A DNA stretch of 64,000 bases. Source: Gnetum montanum (lineage: Eukaryota > Streptophyta > Gnetopsida > Gnetales > Gnetaceae). The notes beneath the pieces are model-generated. The model made no database searches. It worked only from the letters and a program-made list of their open reading frames with translations, and was not told where the DNA came from. The DNA is taken from assembly GCA_015680685.1 (NCBI GenBank), contig MNCI01006164.1, positions 267,303-331,302 of the forward strand, read 5' to 3'. Of the stretch, positions 35,941 to 48,869 are shown piece by piece (position 1 is the first letter of the stretch; every line of letters begins with the position of its first letter). Both the position numbers and the translations under genes were made by a program.

Positions 35941-38900
35941 AGTAGAAGAAGACAAAATTAAAACTCAAAGCCAATAATCAATGCTTTTTCCAAAAAATTA
36001 CATATTATAATTTGTAAAGTTGTTATAGCGATTATTGTCATAAAGGCCATGTTATTAGAATCTATTTATTTTTAATAAAAAAGTTGTTCATGAGGAAAAG
36101 AAAAAACAATTTTTAGAAAAGATAAATAATGATAGTTTTCACAATGCACAAATGAAATCTTCTTCAATATGTTCTTAATATTTTACTAATCCTTTTAATT
36201 TTAAAGGTGCTAGCAAACTCTTGATATCTAAAGAGAATTCCTCTTTAGAAAAAACAAATTTAACATGGACTGGCCATGGAAATACTAACGTAAATGGGTT
36301 TCACTTAGTGCAACATAAAAATAAAAGGTCTACAACTACTACTTTTAAATTAAAAACACCAAAGATACGTTATTTGTTTTCTACTTCTATTAATATTCCA
36401 AATGTTTTTTTTATTGAACAATGCTTTTTCACTTATTAGTGACATGGATTATCACAAGGATGTTAAGTTTGAAAAGTCAAGGATGGGGGCCTCCTCTTCC
36501 ACATCTCAATGTTAGTTTTATCATAGAATGTTTGGGGCCTTTTAATAGGTCCTATGCAAATATTGTTAAGGAGTATCTTTCAAACTAGCATTTATCTCCA
36601 TTTTTTTTGTATAAGAAATAAAGATTTCAACTTATGATATTAGTTTTATTAGTAAATGAATTTTTAAAAACTGCAATGTTTTTTTTTGTTGCTAATGAGT
36701 TGTCATTCTTGTTAATAAAAATTAGACTAGAAAAGTTTTGAATTCTAGTTTTGACAACCTTGGAAGTATTATTTGGATTATTTATCAAACTGAAAAATGT
36801 GACTTTGAACTTTGTAATGTATATGCTCCTAATAATTTGAAAGATCTATCAAAGGTTTCAAAATATCTTTTATTTTTTCCTAAAGTTCCTTAAATTATCA
36901 AAGATGATTTCAATATGGTTGAAAGTCATTGACATAAACTTGGTGGTCTTTCTCCTATTATGTCTTCTCAAGAAAAAGAGGATTGGTGTAATTTCAAACA
37001 AAAATATTTTCTTTCTAATATTAGCTCTTTATTCTCATCTCATTCGAATGAGAAGCATTATACTTGGTGTAATTATCAACAAGGAAATAATAAAATTTAT
37101 TATCAACTTGATAGATTTTACATCTCTAATATTTCTTTTTGGAACTCTAAAAGGAAAGTAGAAATGCATATGGATGCTACTTTATCATAACATTTGCCTA
37201 TTAGGATTTTCTCTCTAGAATTAATTTTTCATCCTTTTGAAATGCTAATATGTTCATCGAACCTAGTGGTAAAAATATACTGAAGTCTTTATGGATTGTA
37301 GAAAAAATCCTACTAGTGATATTGGTGGAATTGACTAGTGGTAGTGAACTACTTGTAGAGTTAAAAATTATCCTAGATGATTTGGAAAAAATTTGCTAAG
37401 TGTAAGCATCAAGTTGAAGAAGATCTTGAAGAATCTGTAAAAAAAAATGCAAATTTTTTTATATTAGAATCTCTTTGATTTTGACACTCAAAAAGCCTTG
37501 GCTAAAGCTCATTGTACTAAACAATGTTGGGATACTTTTGAAGCTGAAAGTGCTCTCACTAAAAGTCACATGGGTTGGATAAAAATTGAAAATGAACATT
37601 GCAAGGAATTTTTAAAATTTCTAAAAGGAAAGGGTCAAGTACCTAAATTAGAATCACTCTCTATAAATTATTTGATCATTAAAAATCCTAATACTATTAA
37701 TAGTTTTTTAAAAAATCATGTTTCATTTATTTTTTCTTCTAAAGGTTTTAGCAAGGAATCCATCTAGGCCTCTAGTACACATATTCCTCATGTTATAACA
37801 AGAGCACATCAAACAATTTTTAAGGTAAAAATTACAACAAAAGAAATCAAAGCAAATTGCAAAGCTCTAGATTTTGATGGTTTTCTTATTGAACTTTTTA
37901 AGAAGCATTGGAACATCATTGGAGATGATCTCTTACATGTTTTTCAAGAATTCATTAAAAAGTTTCTCTTGGTAAAAATATTAATAAAGGTATGATTTTT
38001 CTTCTTCCTAAGAATGGAGATCTTCTACATATGGGTAGTTGGAGGCCTATTACTCTTCTTAATAATAGTTATAAAATTTTTGCTAAATGCATGACTTGAC
38101 AAATTTAGAAGATTATTAGAGATATCATTAGATTATTGAAGATTATTGCAACTTGGGAAGGAATGCAGTGGACTTTTAATACTAAGCAAGATATTACTTT
38201 TATTAAATTACATTATGCCAAAGCTAATGATAGGATTGAATTAGATTTCATTATTTCTTATCTCTATAAATTGGGATTTGATTATTATTTTATTTATCTT
38301 ATCTATATCCTAGTCACTGCTAATTCTCAAGTAGCTACTAATTTTGGATTAAGTTTATGTTTTTCTCTTCAATAGTTAGTTTGTGAAGGTTGTCCTCTAG
38401 CTCTCTATCTCTTTATTATTATTATAAACTTTCTTTCACATAATCTACATTATGATTTACAAAGGAATTTCATTAAGGAAATTTTGATTGATGGTCAAGA
38501 TACTCAATTACTTAACATGCACTTTGCAAATATTTCATTTTTTATGATCAACAATTCTCTATAAAATATCAATACTCTTTTAGCTAGAGTGGAGGATTAC
38601 TAAATGTTATCTAGCTCTCGAATCAACAAAAAAAAAATCTATTATTTGTTGTAATGGAAATATTGATGAGTGGGTTACTTTCAAGCCTTGGAAAATCTTG
38701 AAAAAATATTGTATGTAAAATTTTATAAATACATTTTTCTTTTAAGCCTAATCTTACTATTTTGTGGAATTATGTGGTTCATAAAATTAAAAAGAAGCTT
38801 GATAATGGGAAAGAAAAAAGCTTACCGTTATTGGCAAAGTTTTAGGTATTAAGAAAATACTTCAATTAGCTCATGCTTATTACTCGAGTTATTGGGTTCT

Positions 38901-39345
38901 TCTAAAACTTCTTATGATAGAATTGATCATATTATCTGTTGGTTTCTTTGATCTACTAAGCAACATAGAAAAGGTTTTTCTACAATTTTTTAGGGTATTT
39001 GCACTAGGAGCAAGAAAGATGGAGGACTTGGTCTCATTAATTATTATAACTATGGTATTTCTCCTACAGCAAACTTAATTACAAAGTGCATTAATGAAGA
39101 TGATATTTAGATGTTCCTTTTAAGAAATAAACTTATGGAAGAAAAACCTAAGAATGATAACAGTTGATCTTCTAATAAATTTCTTTACTATCATCTTTTT
39201 CCTTGGGCCATTTCTATTTCTATTTTTCTTATTCTTAAAAAAAGTTGGAAGACTTGATGCAAGCTTACTAAATATTGGAATTATAATCATATTACAATTT
39301 TAGAATTGTTGGCGACCGTTTGGGATGCAATTACTAATGAGTGTC
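35940..39345 (+). mobile_element. L1-type LINE, ORF1 end and ORF2 endonuclease/RT (decayed)
   Basis: At 36021-36060 is a zinc-knuckle-like CYSDYCHKGHVI. At 36960-37190 the endonuclease end reads HYTWCNYQQGNNKIYYQLDR, the conserved L1 endonuclease block with N..LDR. The RT follows with ALDFDGFLIELFKKHW, then IFLLPKNGDLLHMGSWRPIT (about 37.99-38.06 kb) and LVCEGCPLALYLFIIIIN. Where the catalytic FADD should stand the sequence reads FANI (about 38525), so it is dead. RT thumb and connection traces (GGLGLINYYNYG) run to about 39.1 kb. Many stops are present. Confidence 0.85.
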
Positions 39346-41330
39346 CTTGAACAGGATTTAGGTGCTTGCTAGTCTCTGGCAACACCAAGGCCCAGACACC
39401 TCTAAATAGACTCAGTAGTTAATGTGAGTATGTGTGTATGTTGTTGTAGTGTGCTATTGTGAAAAATGAAATGATTGGGTTGTATATAAAACTATAAATG
39501 ACTTATCTTAAAGAGATTCAGCCAACTTTGCAAAGTACTGTGAGTTGTTGAGAGTTCTTATTCTATTTAATTTTCTAGTCTATGCGGTCCTTATAATACC
39601 TACTTGTAACAAACAAAGTTTTGCAAAAACATTTGAGCACAACTTTGTGAATCTACTTCTAATTTTCCCCAGAGAAAGAGATAGTTCCACAAGAAAACTA
39701 AAAATAGAGTGAGATTCAATGGAAATAGAAAGAAGAGAACAAGAAAGCAGATTTGTGTAAAGATCTTAAATGTTTAAACAAGGTAAAATGATATGAGTAA
39801 ACACTTCGCAATAAAGCTATCCCAAATTCAATAACTACGAATTGTTCAAACTTCCAAGGCTCAAATAAGCAATTTCTTAAAGACAATCCTATTATGCTAC
39901 CCAAAAAATTGCTCCATAAACTATCACATACGAGACTCTATTTTGGTTAGATAATGGATGTCAACAATTGCATTCAACAGAACCTTCAAAAAACTTGACA
40001 ATTTCTGATTGAAATACTACAGAGATTCACTTTAAAGATAAAAGAAGCTATTCTGGTCCTATCAAAATACTAAAAATTTTCTGAACCCTCTTAACTATTG
40101 AATTGTTCAATGGCTTGACTACATGCAGAGGCTCTCTTACAACAATTTCAATAGTAGTTCTTATACATTGCATAATAATAAAATTTACTACTAAAATGCT
40201 CTTAAGGTTTTCAAACACAAGCTCTTCTATGACAAAATTTTAACAACAATTTTCTATCATGCAACAAGAACAATAAGAGCAATCTAAAAATCCCAAAATT
40301 ACTTGCCAAGCATGATACTATCTAAACCACTAGCTAAAAAATTTAAACAAAATAAAAAATAATAAGCATAACGCATACGACTATGAAAAAGAGGCTAAAA
40401 TGTTGTCTTTAGCAAGTCATGTTACAAGCAATCTTTCACAATGTCTTCTTTACAAATTCTCCTTCAAGACCCAAAGTGAGACCCCGAGTGTGATATCTCT
40501 TTCTTCTAACCCCTGAAGCCTTTTTATAGGGTCTCATAGGTAGTTAGATATTCCAAAATATCTTGGGTAACTTCTCTCCCAAGTAAGGAAGTTATAACTT
40601 GCCCAACAAGTTAGGAGATATAATTTTCCCAACAAGTTAGGAAGTTATAACTTATACATGAAGTTAGGAGAAAATCATGCTAACATTGGCATGTGTCTTT
40701 TTGGTGATTTAAAATTAGCTACAATTATTATGGAATTTTACTTAACTATAATCTTCCATAGGAATAAAATGGATACTAACTAAATGTCCCCTTTATATAG
40801 GAAGTTACACAAATATCCCACAACTTTCTTTTCTTTTTTAAAATCATAAAATATTTTATTGTTATTTAAATCATAGTAATAGAGATAGTAACCATGGATT
40901 TGATGCATACATGGATGGGTTGATATATAAATATATATGTATGTGTGTAATATTTGTCCATCTTTCTTATGCTTGGGACCCATGATTTGCTTCTTGCCTG
41001 CCATCAACCTCTATATGTCCAAATCATCTATGAGTTGAAGGATTTGAACCTACAAAATGCATTAAAACAAAACGTTATGCCATGGCAGTTATATCCGATA
41101 ACAATTTCGACTTAAACGGTGGTTCCTCCACATATTGATTTAAAAATTTTAATGAAATAATTCCTGCTAAAAACACGGTGAATCCCAACTTAGATTTTTT
41201 TTTTTTTGCCGTAGTCCATGGACAGACATTTAAGAAGAAGGGATCCAAGCCCAGATCTAGTTCCTCCACCAATGGCATTGAAAACTAGGAAACCCTGAAG
41301 ACCGATGCAATTTTCAGCCAACTTTCTAAT
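39345..41330. other. Left part of the segment that splits the LINE
   Basis: The LINE frame is lost at about 39345 and its C-terminal part reappears at about 42950. This stretch has no recognisable gene. It contains a short tandem repeat at 40565-40672 (AAGTTATAACTT and CCAACAAGTTAGGAG units) and an AT microsatellite-like stretch near 40915-40950. I could not find terminal repeats or a target duplication for the inserted segment. Confidence 0.4.
40565..40672. repeat. Short tandem repeat, about 3 units
   Basis: Repeats of AAGTTATAACTT...CCAACAAGTTAGGAG with a period of about 30 bp. No link to any gene is seen. Confidence 0.6.
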
Positions 41331-41338
41331 ACAGTCTA

Positions 41339-41641
41339 GGCACACGGGCAAAGTTGTTAGCGGCATCCTCCCTCGGGATGGAATAGTTGGCAGTAAGTTC
41401 CAGTCCTAACCTCGTCAATGACAGTAGGCTCCAGATCCATGAAAACTGTGTGAGAAACGTGTTTCCCCACTCTAGTCTCGCTGAAGAAGGTGTTAAATGC
41501 ATCAATGCCTCCTCCGATTGTTTTTTCACTCAACATTTGCCCATCAGGCTGGATGCCATGCTCAAGGTAATAGAGTTCCCAACAAGCGTTGCCAACCCGA
41601 ATACTGGCCTGACCGATGTGGATGCTGATGTATTCTCTCAT
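41339..41641 (-). pseudogene. Alpha-tubulin N-terminal pseudogene fragment
   Basis: The minus strand starts with ATG at 41641 and reads [47 protein letters not shown] and [18 protein letters not shown]. This is the alpha-tubulin N-terminus with its GTP-binding beginning. A small deletion then joins FHPE to EDAANNFAR in another frame, removing a few codons. It ends after about 100 codons, where the family has about 450. Several substitutions are at otherwise invariant positions. The sequence upstream of the ATG is pyrimidine/purine-mixed and could be original 5' leader. It is a captured or duplicated fragment, not a working gene. Confidence 0.93.
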
Positions 41642-41786
41642 TTTCCGAAGACATCTTCAAATTCTGATCACAAAACAAAATCGCAACAAAGCAAAGCTCA
41701 GCTCCTGCCTCTACTTTTGTGACATCCATAGCGACCACCATCTGGGTGACATGGCCAATATCCTACGCTACAAGTCGTTAAAAAAA

Positions 41787-42020
41787 TTAAATGCTTCCCT
41801 GATCTGTGGCATCTCTATTTGGCCATTTGCCGAATGATGTCACATCTTCACTTCGACGTAGTCGCCTGAATTCAGGAGCAATCCTAGGGTCTATTGCCAT
41901 TTCCAGTGAAGGAACACGATCTTTGTCATCTTGATTCTCCTCTTGTTCTGCAATGTCATTTTTGCCTTCACCATCTTCACGTTCATTCAAGTCCTTTGCT
42001 GTTTCCATCGAAGTATCCAT
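41787..42020 (-). pseudogene. Acidic ORF next to the tubulin fragment
   Basis: A 77-codon minus-strand ORF rich in Glu/Asp/Arg, with IDPRIAPEFRRLRRSEDVTS towards its end. The composition is higher in GC than the surroundings and looks like real coding sequence. It may be a second captured gene fragment, lying directly upstream of the tubulin piece on the same strand. No family recognised. Confidence 0.35.
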
Positions 42021-42950
42021 ATACCACGTGCTTGGTTTTAGGCAAACTACAAGGAAGCACGATGGGACAGTTTCAGCTCACACAAGTCATCCATGCATGC
42101 ACGCATCGACCATTCACTGTACTGGGCTATTCGGTTGTCCACAACCAAAGCCATTACAGATCAAAGAAACATCAATGTTTATGGTTAGGCCTTTGAAATA
42201 AAGTTTGTGGTGAATTTAAAATTATTCCTGAGTTGCCGCCTTGGCTTTACCAAAAATCCGATGGCGATGGAGTTACCAAATCGTTGTTCTTAGGTGCAGT
42301 TACGATTTTATGACGGTGCAGCTAACTCACTGAACATGATATGATTATGGTATTGAACCTATGTGAGAGAGGAGGAAGGAGAATGTCGTCTAGCATTGTA
42401 AAACAGAGACTGTTGCTTCTTTAGTGGGGACGGCCGCAGCGAATGCTTGTGGGCACACACGTAGGAATTCCCATGGGCAAAACATAGATGAAAGCTATCA
42501 CTCACATGCTGCCATAGGCAAGGCACCTTCGGCCAAAGTGTAGAGTTGAGTGGAAGCCAATTATAGGTGAAAAATGTAGTTGCTTTTTGGAGCATCTGAA
42601 AGTGATATGTCTAGTGCTTTTGTGGCCCCAAAACTACTTCACGCCAATGTGAATTTGCATGCCCTCATTCCAGTGTTGCTAGTTATGGGAGTCTGAGAAA
42701 TGTACCACTGTTCCATGAAATGGCCAGAAATGTGCCAACAAGAATATATGCTTAAGCTAATTAGCCTATGGTGGCTTACTTTTAATGAAGGAGCTTGGGC
42801 TACCAATGCATCTAGATTATGTACCACTTGAAGCAAATTTGGTGTCATTGTAATTTCTTATCTACATATGCATGATAGATGAATTACTTAGAATGAAGCT
42901 ATGGCTTGAATCGAAAGAGAAAAAGAAATTTTTAAAAATTAATTTATAAT
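42021..42950. other. Right part of the segment that splits the LINE
   Basis: Somewhat more GC-rich than its surroundings. No supported gene. Short ORFs occur on both strands without recognisable motifs. Confidence 0.35.
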
Positions 42951-43570
42951 CTTAAGAATTTATTTAAAATTGATAACAAATTGTATAAGGCTTTTCTAGA
43001 TATTTTTTGGAATCATAGTAGATATATTTTTTCTTTTAATTCAAAAGCTTCTTATGAGATTATTATAAAGTATAATTTTATTCATAACAAATTTAATAAG
43101 GCCTATAAAATACAATTATCATCGTGCTTTTGGATGTAGAAAATCAAAGTTATTTGGAGAGCTCCTACATTTCCTAAAATTCATATTTTTGTGTAGTACC
43201 TTATTCATCAAGGTCTTCCTATTAGTACTCATTTTAAACATTTCTTCTCAGTATCCTATTTGTAGAAATAAAGATTATGTTGCTCAACATGCTTGAAAAT
43301 GGACATTCAAAATTTGTAATAACTTTCAACTAAGCATCAATGAAGTTATTCTAGGTAATTAGTCTACTTTGTCTACTTCAATTCTTTGCATTTGGAATTT
43401 TCTTAAACAACTTGTTCTCTATTCTATTATGAAGCTTTGGTATGCTGTTATTTTTGAGTAGTAAGAGCATAACTCTGATCTTTCTTCAAGTGTTAAATAC
43501 CATATTCTTAAAGATGTTTCTATTTAGCCACAACTTCAAGCAAAAAGGTTTCCAATGAAAGCTAAATAAT
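42950..43570 (+). mobile_element. LINE C-terminal part (zinc-binding RT tail, decayed)
   Basis: The plus strand reads a stretch with AFLDIFWNHSRYIFSFNSKA, followed by IKVIWRAPTFPKIHIFV and YLIHQGLPIST. This matches the tail of plant LINE ORF2 (W...P.K...F.W...H..LP). It is in the same orientation and downstream of the RT at 36-39.3 kb, so the LINE is probably split by 39.35-42.95 kb. Confidence 0.65.
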
Positions 43571-44575
43571 TAATTTATTTTCCACATGATTAATTTCTTT
43601 TTGTTTTAGAGGCTCAATAATGGAAAGCTTTCAACTTTTGTTGTTATTTGTTCTTTATTTTTAATTAATGTATTTTATAAAGAGATTTTTCTCCTTCTAT
43701 TTATAAAAATATCCTTTAGTAAGGAGTAAAAATCCATGAGGGAACTTATGAATAAGGACAAAACTTGATCCTTTTCGTATCCTAGAGGGAAGGTTTTCCA
43801 AGATTGGTTGTAAGGATGAAAACCTGAAAGGGTACCCTTAAAAAAATTCAACTTTTTCTTTAGACTCACGCTTTAATGATCTGATGTACTTTAAATTTTT
43901 CTTAATACTATTTTTCATTTTTTAAGATTCGATACCTCCCTAGTTTCAAATATGTTAAACTATGAGTGGATTAATCTCTCAAGAAAATATTTGATTATAC
44001 TCTTGAATTGGAAGCTCCAAGTTATGGGTTTCATTCTAGTGGATAATACTAAATTATAAAGTTCCAATTTGACTATTTGTCTTATGGATAATTATTTTTA
44101 ATTAGAACTTTATAACTTAGCATTGCCCACCAAAATCAAACTCCTAACTTAAAAATTTTAAATTAAGACTCTAACCACTTATTTAAGGAACCAAAGTCCT
44201 AGTTTGTAAAACATCATCACCAATTTACTTCTTAAGTTTAGTCCAACATTATATAAATTAATTCAACATCTACCTTAACACCTATTTTATTACTTCATTT
44301 AACAAGTGGTAAAATACTTTAAAATTCTCCATTTTAGCATTAGATGCATCATATCAAGTCTTCATCCCTCCCTGAATAATTCAAAATATTTACCAAAATA
44401 CTGTTATAATTTTAGTAAAATTAATATTTAGGAGTTAACACCAAATTAATGATTAGCATAAACTTAACATTAACTTTGACTATTAACTCTTGGGTGTTAA
44501 TTTTAGCATAGATTCTATGTCATCTTTAAATCTAAGACTAATTTAATGACTAGTGTCAACTTGACATTACCTTGG
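43571..44575. other. AT-rich spacer
   Basis: No gene supported. A small inverted repeat, TTAACACC (44435-44442) and GGTGTTAA (44493-44500), could form a hairpin or be a short MITE end pair, but is too short to call. Confidence 0.4.
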
Positions 44576-45451
44576 TGAAAAGTGATTGGGTATTCCAACA
44601 CTCAACCATATAACTCATAAGTATTCATGTGTGACCATATCATAATCCATGGATGAACAATGTAAGTATACTAATAGGTTGATGTGCGGTTCATGATCAT
44701 TATTTTTCCACTTAGAGTTAGCGAGGTGCAAATCATATCATTTAACTCTTAATGAGGTATATGATAAACTGATGTTGTTTAGCTTCAAATGTGCTAAGTG
44801 CCAACATAATAAAAATGATTATAAATTCTAATTCTAAGCATAATGAAAATGTAAATATATTCTATCCTATGATGATAAGTATTAGTTCTTGGTTTTTAGT
44901 ACATGTCCTAGTCTGATGTAATTGTTACTGGGATTACCAAGTAACTTTACTATTGAGTGAATCAAGCAAAGTCACTACTTGGTTACCAAACAATTAAAAT
45001 TTACACTCAAAACTAGTTGTACTTATTCTACCTTTCTAATAAACATTGGAATAGTAAATGACTTAATAAAAGTAAATGACCAAATAAAAGTAAACATGAT
45101 AAAAAGTAAAACTCTGCTAAGTGATATGCTATAATGACAAAGAAAAATCTCGATATTTATTTCCATGCATGAATTATGTTTAGGAATAATCCACTCGAAT
45201 AAAGATTTTGTACAACTGTAATTCATCACAATGTGGACATTCACTCTAACTTTTTAACTTTATGAAAACAAGCTACAAGATTTTCATTAAGTATTGGCAA
45301 AAAGTTGCTTCAACGCGATGATGAATTGATATTTATAGGTATGACCATGACCCACTACATCATATTTACAATGACATATCCAAAGCTATAGTATTGTAAC
45401 TATGCTATTATAGATACAATATTGTAGACTTGCATAATAACTATTTTATCA
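44576..45451 (-). repeat. Element D 3' LTR
   Basis: 876 bp. It starts TGAAAAGTGATTGGGTATTCCAACACTC, a decayed form of the A/E start, and ends TATTTTATCA. Shared internal blocks with E include ACTGGGATTACCAAG and CACTCGAATAAAGA. TATAAATA on the minus strand is at 45330-45337. Most CpGs found in E are lost. Confidence 0.85.
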
Positions 45452-45466
45452 TACCCCCAAAACTAA
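45452..45466 (-). promoter_or_regulatory. Element D polypurine tract
   Basis: The minus strand reads GTTTTGGGGGTA right before the 3' LTR, as in elements A and C. Confidence 0.8.
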
Positions 45467-45769
45467 CTAAAAACTCATCCTTGAGTTAAAAGAAAAGAAG
45501 AATAGAGTTCTTTACAAATTTGTGGGGTTCTATAGATTTTCATGTTATGACACATATATACATGACTAACTCTATTAGAAATGCCACATTGTTGTTTGAG
45601 TGGTATTACAAATTTATCATGCCATCCATGATTAACACATATGACAAAAATAAGACCACAAAATCGAATCTTGATGTAGTTGTATTCATGTTACAAGTAG
45701 TGGTGGCTCTTCTATTGACTTCCTTTGCTTGTCATTAGGCTTCTAAAATTGGTATCTATTTAGTAGAGC

Positions 45770-48311
45770 CCTAAGTTTTTCCTCTTTTGATCTTAGATCA
45801 TGTACCATCTAGGAAAATTTAGTGATGTTAGCTAGAGTTAGTACTTCCCAAGAACCTGGTAGTTGAGTGAACATTTTATTTACCTTAACATACTATGCTA
45901 CAAACTCCATTTTCTCTTCCTCAAAGGCCTTGGTTACTTTTTAAGTTCTTGATAGTATTTCATCCTTTGTGCTAGATTTGTTGCTACATCCTTCTAGTCC
46001 TAGTAGCTAGCTTTAACTACTTGAAGTTCTAAGTTTGCTATGTGAAACTTTTCCTATCCATATTTTTTATCTACAAAATATTTTTCATACATTAAGTAAA
46101 CTATAGCCACTTGTTGCTCCAATTCTATTCTAGGCCTACCTGCTATCAACATGGCCAAGTTAGCATATCAAAGATTTACTAATCCCATGTATTATATTAA
46201 ATCCTCAATCTATAGGTTTTTTTTCTTCACTTTAGGTTGATGTGTGTGGGCAAGGATATCCAAGATGGGCTACCAATTACGTGTTTTTACTCTAATGTAA
46301 TTGATTCTAGCTTTGGTCATTTGGATCTCCTTTTCATTAATTTTCTTATACATAACCACTTGGTCTTTTAAATGCTCTTTCAACTGTTCATGTTTCTTAG
46401 CCTCATTTTACCACATGTTGATTTCAATAGCTAATTTCTATTGTACAATGTGAACTTCTCGCATTGATAGGGTTTTATTTTCTTAGGCTAATTATCTAAT
46501 GTTGAGGTTGAATTTGATAAATTATTCTCTCAATTGATGAATACTTTCTTCTAGTACATTTTTTTTCTTTTCTATATCTATCAACCTTATGTTTTCAATA
46601 GTAATTCTCTTATTTTCTTATTCTAATGTAGTTAGGGATTTATCATGGGCATATGTTTGGGCATCTACCACTAAAGCATTTCATACTGCCTTCTTCTTTT
46701 CCATCTCCATTTGATTTTATTTGGCCATTAGTTGGCCAATCTATTCATTTTTGAATTATTTTAACTAGTGAGATGTAATGTGTTATAACCTCTACTCTTA
46801 TCAAGGAAGTTCTGCACGACTTTTCCTATCTATAGTAGTCTTTCTAGTATATCTTCATGCTTTGTGGGGACCATTGATATTCTAGCTATGCTTTCCACAT
46901 CTTTAGCTTTACTAATATCAATTGGTGGCAAAAAAAACATTAAATAATTTTTTAATGTGGTCTATTATGACCTCTACTACATCTTTATGTTACATCATTA
47001 CCACTATGGCTCCTTCTCTTATTTCGAACATTACTTAGAAAGATGTAACATCCCTTAAAAATTGTTGTGTCTAGTCTTTGTCTTCTTCTACCTACAATAA
47101 TACTTGATTGCTTACAGGTCTTATTGATATGAAAGGTTTATTAGGATTTTTTCATACTCTACACATGCTTGAAACTTCCCAACTTCCCCAACTTATGGTT
47201 TCAAAAATCTGCTGCAAGTGATTCATCAAGGATTTATAATCTTATTGTGATAATGAAGCACTTTGTCTTGGTCTTTCTGCAACTAGTGTTGATCCATTAG
47301 GTTCTACTTGTTCCATTCTTGTGACTGGAATATTTCTTCACAGTGTAGATCCTACTACTACCTTACTGTGTATTGGATTTTCAACTTGATCCTTCTTTGG
47401 TGGCACTAGTTTGGAAATTTTAGCATATGAAGCATTTTGAGCTTTATGGAGTACATCATTGGTATAACCTAAAATTCATAATTTTTGGCACAATATTTTA
47501 ATAAGATAATATAATGGTAGAGTAGGTTTCACCATCTTATTCTCTTCAAATCCCCTTTGTATTTCCAAAGACAGCAAATGGAAAATATTGGCCTAGAATT
47601 TCCCCATCAGGATGGTGCTTCCTCTGGCAGCATAGGTAGAAATTCAATTAAGTCTTTTTGTTTGGAATATGTGGTATGTCCTAATCTTAAAATAAATTCT
47701 CTCAACAGTGGATACTTTATTATACTTCTTCTTAATGGTTCCATAGGTCCTTTGTAATCATAAGTTCATTGCATCTGTGTTAGACCTTATAAATATTTAA
47801 GTTATAGTGGCTCCAACACTTGGAATATTTAGTACCTTTACTATTACTTCTACTAAATATGAAATTGTATGACTCCCTCAACTTTCATTGCTTCATGTTT
47901 TTTATTCTTCCAAAATTGATAAACTTCCCCTAAGTATCATTCACCATTGCTTGAAATTATGGACCATAAAGGAGAGGTTTTTAGCTGTTCATGAACTTCA
48001 ACAAGTACAAATTCCAAAAATGATCCAAAATTTAACTCCACTAAGATAGCTGACATAATGAAATTTTCTTAAATTACTTGTAAACACTCATTTAAGAGTA
48101 TGAGGTTTTGTCTTTGCTTTGGAGAAAGTAGTACATTAGGTTCTACCTACGTAGATTGCCCTATCATAGGTGTGGGTTGTTGGATACTGTAGGATTGAGT
48201 CTCTTCCTCTATAGGTGGAGTTTGTTCTCGAGCTTGTCCTCTTCCTCTTCCTCTCAGTCTCTCCCCCCTTGGATATGATGGTCTTTCTACTTTGGATCTC
48301 TTGGAAGGCAT
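45770..48311 (-). pseudogene. Element D accessory coiled-coil gene
   Basis: The minus-strand ATG at 48311 opens a basic N-terminus (MPSKRSKVERPSYPRGERLR) followed by an RG-rich stretch. Then comes a block SAILVELNFGSFLEF with TSPLWSIISS that matches element C (SAMIVELNFRPFIEF, ASPLWPILSK). The middle is broken. The last third is Glu/Lys/Gln-rich coiled coil, with ENKTLSMREVHIV and KKHEQLKEHLKDQV, both matched by C. The end, FTQLPGSWEVLTLANI, is also matched by C. Total span corresponds to about 850 codons with many stops. It occupies the position of the env-like ORF of Athila elements, but no transmembrane segment is evident in the readable parts. Confidence 0.75.
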
Positions 48312-48869
48312 CTACAATCATGAAGAATTTTAAGATTACCCAACTAATTCAAAAAAAAATCTATAATGATTCATAATCCTTCCTTGAGCTTTTTTTGGTT
48401 TTAACAAAAATTATTTCTTATTATCAATTTTGGATTTAATTAAGATTATAGAGTTAGAAAACTTTGTAACTTGGATAAAACCTCTTACAATAAAAACACT
48501 CAACTAAATAATTTCTAATGATTTTAAACAAATTTATCTTAGATAACCTATCAAAATCTTTAATTTATTATTTAAAACATGTTCAAATGGTTATTTGGGA
48601 GAAATCATTAGGTTTAATAGCTTTTTTTATGTTAGGATGTAATCATCTCTTATTATTCTTATAGGTATTAAAAAAATTTAATATAATCTAAAAAAATCAT
48701 ACACAATGCCCTCCCCTTCCCTCCCTGCACTCCACCCACATCCAACGACTAAGTTGATCACTCTGTGAGCAAAAGAAAATAAGAATGACTTAAATCAAAC
48801 ATCCAGTGAGGAAGATATGGCTCTTTGAAGTTTGGAGCTCAGAGAAACAACATGAACTTCCTAGGTGTG
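48312..48869 (-). promoter_or_regulatory. Leader of the element D accessory gene
   Basis: About 560 bases between the accessory ATG and the element C insertion point. No ORF. Added to the 45 or so bases beyond C up to the TATA-like run at 58074-58092, the leader would be about 600 bases, close to the 570 or so bases from TATA to ATG in element C. Confidence 0.45.

Noticed and set aside
44435-44500. MITE with TTAACACC ends
   Set aside because: Only 8-bp arms and no target duplication. Such pairs occur by chance in AT-rich DNA.
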